Shown here: one piece after another, positions 61,930-64,000 of the stretch | How positions within the stretch are numbered: position 1 is the stretch's first letter | Layout: the number at the start of each line of letters is the position of its first letter | Assembly: GCF_002196705.1 (NCBI RefSeq) | Contig: NZ_NADJ01000012.1 | Location: forward strand, 1 to 64,000 | Reading direction: 5' to 3' | From: Desulfosporosinus sp. FKB | GTDB lineage: Bacteria > Bacillota > Desulfitobacteriia > Desulfitobacteriales > Desulfitobacteriaceae | DNA length: 64,000 nucleotides | Notes under the pieces: model-generated | The model's database searches: none | What the model saw: only the letters and a program-made list of their open reading frames with translations | Told to the model about the DNA's origin: nothing | Program-made: the position numbers and the translations under genes

Positions 61930-62316
61930 TTATTTGTTATGGCAGTATGCAACAAGTTCAATTTCTACCAAAGCCCCTTTCGGCAAGCTGGCGACGCCGA
62001 CACAAGAGCGAGCTGGTAAAGTCTTCGTAAAGTATTGTTCATAGACTTTATTAACAGCAGCGAAATCTCCCATATCGAGAATAAAAATAGTGGTTTTTAT
62101 AACATCATCAAAGTCTAGCCCTGCTTCTTGAATAACCTGTTTTAAGTTTTCCATGACCTGTTTTGTCTGAGCTTCAACTCCGCCCTCGACAAAAACACCC
62201 GTTTCAGGATCAATGGGGATCTGACCCGATGTGTAAAGATAACCTCCAGCCTTTATAGCTTGAGAATAGGCACCGACAGCCTTAGGAGCTTTCGCAGTTT
62301 TGATCACTTCGTTCAT
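61930..62316 (-). CDS. ridA: RidA-family enamine/imine deaminase
   Basis: 128 aa, full length trimeric YjgF/YER057c/UK114 fold. Conserved IKTAKAPKAVGAYSQAIKAG, SGQIPIDPETG, the arginine of PARSCVGVASLPKGALVEIE and the final Glu. RidA hydrolyses 2-aminoacrylate/2-aminocrotonate released by PLP dehydratases. Placement immediately before threonine deaminase is the classic functional link. Confidence 0.92.
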   Translation of the reverse strand: MNEVIKTAKAPKAVGAYSQAIKAGGYLYTSGQIPIDPETGVFVEGGVEAQTKQVMENLKQVIQEAGLDFDDVIKTTIFILDMGDFAAVNKVYEQYFTKTLPARSCVGVASLPKGALVEIELVAYCHNK

Positions 62317-62463
62317 AATAATTTCTCCTTGTCATTTATTTGTACCCTATAATCTATATTTCAATCAGAGTAACCGCTGCTTACAATGCCAGTGTTTTTC
62401 GTTACTACACTGCTGCAATCAAGGGCACCCCGAAAGGCAGCAAAAACCATTTAGATAAGGAAT

Positions 62464-63126
62464 TCAATTTGTTTTCATAGCTAAATATCGATAAATTGTG
62501 CTTTCTGAGGTCCTTAACGTTGCAGCCACCTTCGCAATCGCACCTTTTATCTTGAAAATTCCGTCTTCACGAAGTTCTTGAACAATCGCACTTTTTTCTT
62601 CGCTGGACATTCTTTCTGCAGAAATCTTGTACTTGGTTATTATGTTCTTTACCGCATCATCAACCACGCTATCCAAAGACGTGCTTAATGATTCTTTTAC
62701 TTCTTCAGTGTCATCCATACGGACTACATTACCCAACATTGCAGTTAATGGAAATTCAGTTGGAATTTTATTAATAAGATCATCGGTAGAATTTAAGATA
62801 TTCACGCAGAGCATTCCTATCAATTCACCTTTTGCATCTTTAATTTTATAGGTCGAAGATATTAAATTATCGCCGCTAGCAGTACGGCTTCGATAATTAA
62901 CAAGGGCATTTTGATTCAAAAAGGTCTTGTTTTGTAATAATTTAAATCCTAGATCTGTTAAAGGGCATCCTATATACCGCCCGCTGATATATCCATTACG
63001 AATTGCAATCACAGAGTTTTCCACATCTATAATATCGTGCAAAAGCACTTCGCAATGGGGGCCGATGATGTCTGCAATAAAATCCACGAGGGGAATATAT
63101 AAATTCAGCACCTCTTTGTAGTCCAT
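62464..63126 (-). CDS. YheO/DauR-like PAS transcriptional regulator
   Basis: 220 aa. N-terminal YheO-like PAS domain (YIPLVDFIADIIGPHCEVLL, HDIIDVENSVIAIRNGYISG) and C-terminal HTH_22 (GIFKIKGAIAKVAATLRTSE followed by STIYRYLAMK). DauR-type regulators control amino-acid catabolic genes and sit beside ridA in many genomes. It is the first gene of the string and probably controls ridA-deaminase-permease-PFOR from the 62317-62463 region. Confidence 0.85.
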   Translation of the reverse strand: MDYKEVLNLYIPLVDFIADIIGPHCEVLLHDIIDVENSVIAIRNGYISGRYIGCPLTDLGFKLLQNKTFLNQNALVNYRSRTASGDNLISSTYKIKDAKGELIGMLCVNILNSTDDLINKIPTEFPLTAMLGNVVRMDDTEEVKESLSTSLDSVVDDAVKNIITKYKISAERMSSEEKSAIVQELREDGIFKIKGAIAKVAATLRTSESTIYRYLAMKTN

Positions 63127-63612
63127 AAATTCATCTTCTTTCTGTATGATCTGTATATTTTATATATTCGCTATATAATAAGAATTTCCTCCTATAATAA
63201 TAATTTTTTATTATTTTTTCTTGCAGATTCACCTTCACTCCTTTCTTCTAAATAAAAGATAACGCGCATAAAGCGCTTATCTTACACCTGCTGCCCTTCT
63301 ATTGACAATAGAAAAACCGGGGCTGTGGCCTCGGTCCTTCTATTGTTCTTGGATATCTGAAAATTTGTATTCGTAACCTTGTATTCTTTGCACAAATTGT
63401 CTTAAAGTTTGGTTGCTATTTAGGTGGAGTACCACAGTCAATTTCCCCAATGCGAAGCAAAATTAACCCTTGCGGGGTCTTTGTTTCGGCATTTTGGTTT
63501 TAAATGAAACTATCCGAAGCAATTATATTTGACATATGACACAAACATCAAAGATAAGAATATAAATTAGTATATTCAAAATATTTAAAAAATAAGAAGA
63601 GGAGGAACTAAC
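63127..63612. other. Divergent promoter region with hairpin
   Basis: CAATAGAA/TTCTATTG arms at 63305-63312 and 63338-63345 enclose a CCGGGGC...GCCTCGG inner stem. It precedes the CBS gene, perhaps as terminator of something now absent or as leader structure. No riboswitch class recognised. TATAAT-like elements lie near 63170 for the minus-strand regulator. Confidence 0.45.
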
Positions 63613-64000
63613 TGTGCCTGAAACAAAAAAAGTTAAGGAGTTAATGGTTCCGGTTTCATCTTCATCTGAATATCCCATAGTCTATAATACCGATACCTTA
63701 AGAGACGCCATAAAAGTTTTTAAAAACTATTCAGGTGAGAGTAAAAAGCATCGTTCCATTATAGTCTTAAAACGAGAAGGAAATGAGGAGAAGCTTGCAG
63801 GTATTTTAACAGTACGAGATATACTCAATGCCATAAAAGCAAAAACACTGAATAATAATGATGACGCTGAGAATTTTCCAGCGTCTTGGGGAAACTTTTA
63901 TCGTAAGAGTTCCTTAGGTTATAGCGTTAATACTAAAGTTGGAGATGCAATACGTCCACTAGTAACTGAGTTTGTTCATTTAGAGCAAAATCTTTCTGAA
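63613..64000 (+). CDS. CBS-domain protein (partial, runs off the right edge)
   Basis: 129 codons visible from a GTG at 63613, which has AGGAGG seven bases upstream. MVPVSSSSEYPIVYNTDTLR, then DAIKVF, HRSIIVLKREGNEEKLAGIL and TVRDILNAIKAK form a first CBS motif pair; a second begins at VGDAIRPLVTEFVHLEQ. Proteins like this bind adenine nucleotides and regulate partner activities; the C-terminus is outside the window. Function unknown. Confidence 0.75.

Noticed and set aside
63127-63612. T-box or riboswitch leader before the CBS gene
   Set aside because: A hairpin is present but no T-box motif or known aptamer core could be recognised.
1-64000. CRISPR arrays, tRNA and rRNA genes
   Set aside because: Scanned by eye for regularly spaced repeats, cloverleaf arms and conserved rRNA stretches; none found.

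Overview
The window looks like chromosomal accessory DNA of an anaerobic, low-GC Firmicute, most like the Desulfosporosinus/Desulfitobacterium (Peptococcaceae) group. The evidence is gene content and style: a single-chain pyruvate:ferredoxin oxidoreductase, a cytoplasmic molybdopterin oxidoreductase, Fe-S flavoproteins, CWB2 cell-wall-binding repeats, VanZ/FemAB/VanX-type envelope genes, Gram-positive ribosome binding sites and many small regulator-plus-enzyme pairs. The genus is inferred. No rRNA, tRNA or CRISPR array was seen.

Layout. 1-5 kb: pentapeptide protein, two SAM methyltransferases behind an XRE-cupin regulator, and an XRE/hydrolase pair with a 40-bp palindromic operator. 5-8 kb: an orphan Wadjet jetD with a broken jetC stub. 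8-10 kb: HxlR regulator divergent from a START-like protein and a dehydrogenase. 10-16 kb: molybdopterin oxidoreductase, then an Old Yellow Enzyme/TetR locus beside a decayed partial copy of itself, interspersed with serine-recombinase relics. 16-19.8 kb: Fe-S flavoprotein, a two-gene cassette behind a LexA-like box, a 5'-truncated recombinase and a phosphodiester glycosidase. 20-23.3 kb: methyltransferase, a TOTE conflict-system helicase that has lost its primase, and a RelE/RelB-type toxin-antitoxin pair. 24-27 kb: acyl-CoA ligase and a MerR/amidohydrolase operon. 27.5-32 kb: two complementary halves of a transposase, a soluble chemoreceptor and an MFS transporter.

32-47.7 kb is the most structured part: scattered, partly deleted copies of a VanRS-like envelope-stress module. 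An intact sensor kinase and D,D-carboxypeptidase lie at 32.2-34.4 kb beside a response regulator reduced to 21 codons. An intact response regulator lies at 46.1-46.8 kb beside a kinase/carboxypeptidase reduced to a short fusion. Six sites with 11-bp-spaced direct repeats and four copies of a promoter/hairpin cassette precede the carboxypeptidase, the regulator, vanZ, a vanX pseudogene and transporter relics. This suggests one regulon spread over 14 kb. Between them lie Amj (lipid II flippase), FemAB, an XRE/DUF3796 pair with a 51-bp palindrome, acetyltransferases, a MerR/isoprenylcysteine-methyltransferase pair and a string of pseudogenes (DUF3102, DUF1835/DUF3658, truncated CWB2 protein).

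47.7-55.3 kb: two SDR reductases with MerR and AraC regulators, a second soluble chemoreceptor, an EFR1 flavoprotein with ArsR regulator, zinc-ribbon protein and CarD. 55.7-63.1 kb: a regulator-ridA-threonine deaminase-permease-PFOR cluster that reads as a threonine/2-oxobutyrate catabolic operon. A CBS-domain gene runs off the right edge.

No single wholly new system is certain. The strongest leads are the distributed Van-like regulon, the primase-less TOTE remnant, the SOS-linked two-gene cassette, and the two unrelated XRE loci whose palindromic operators share the same ends.
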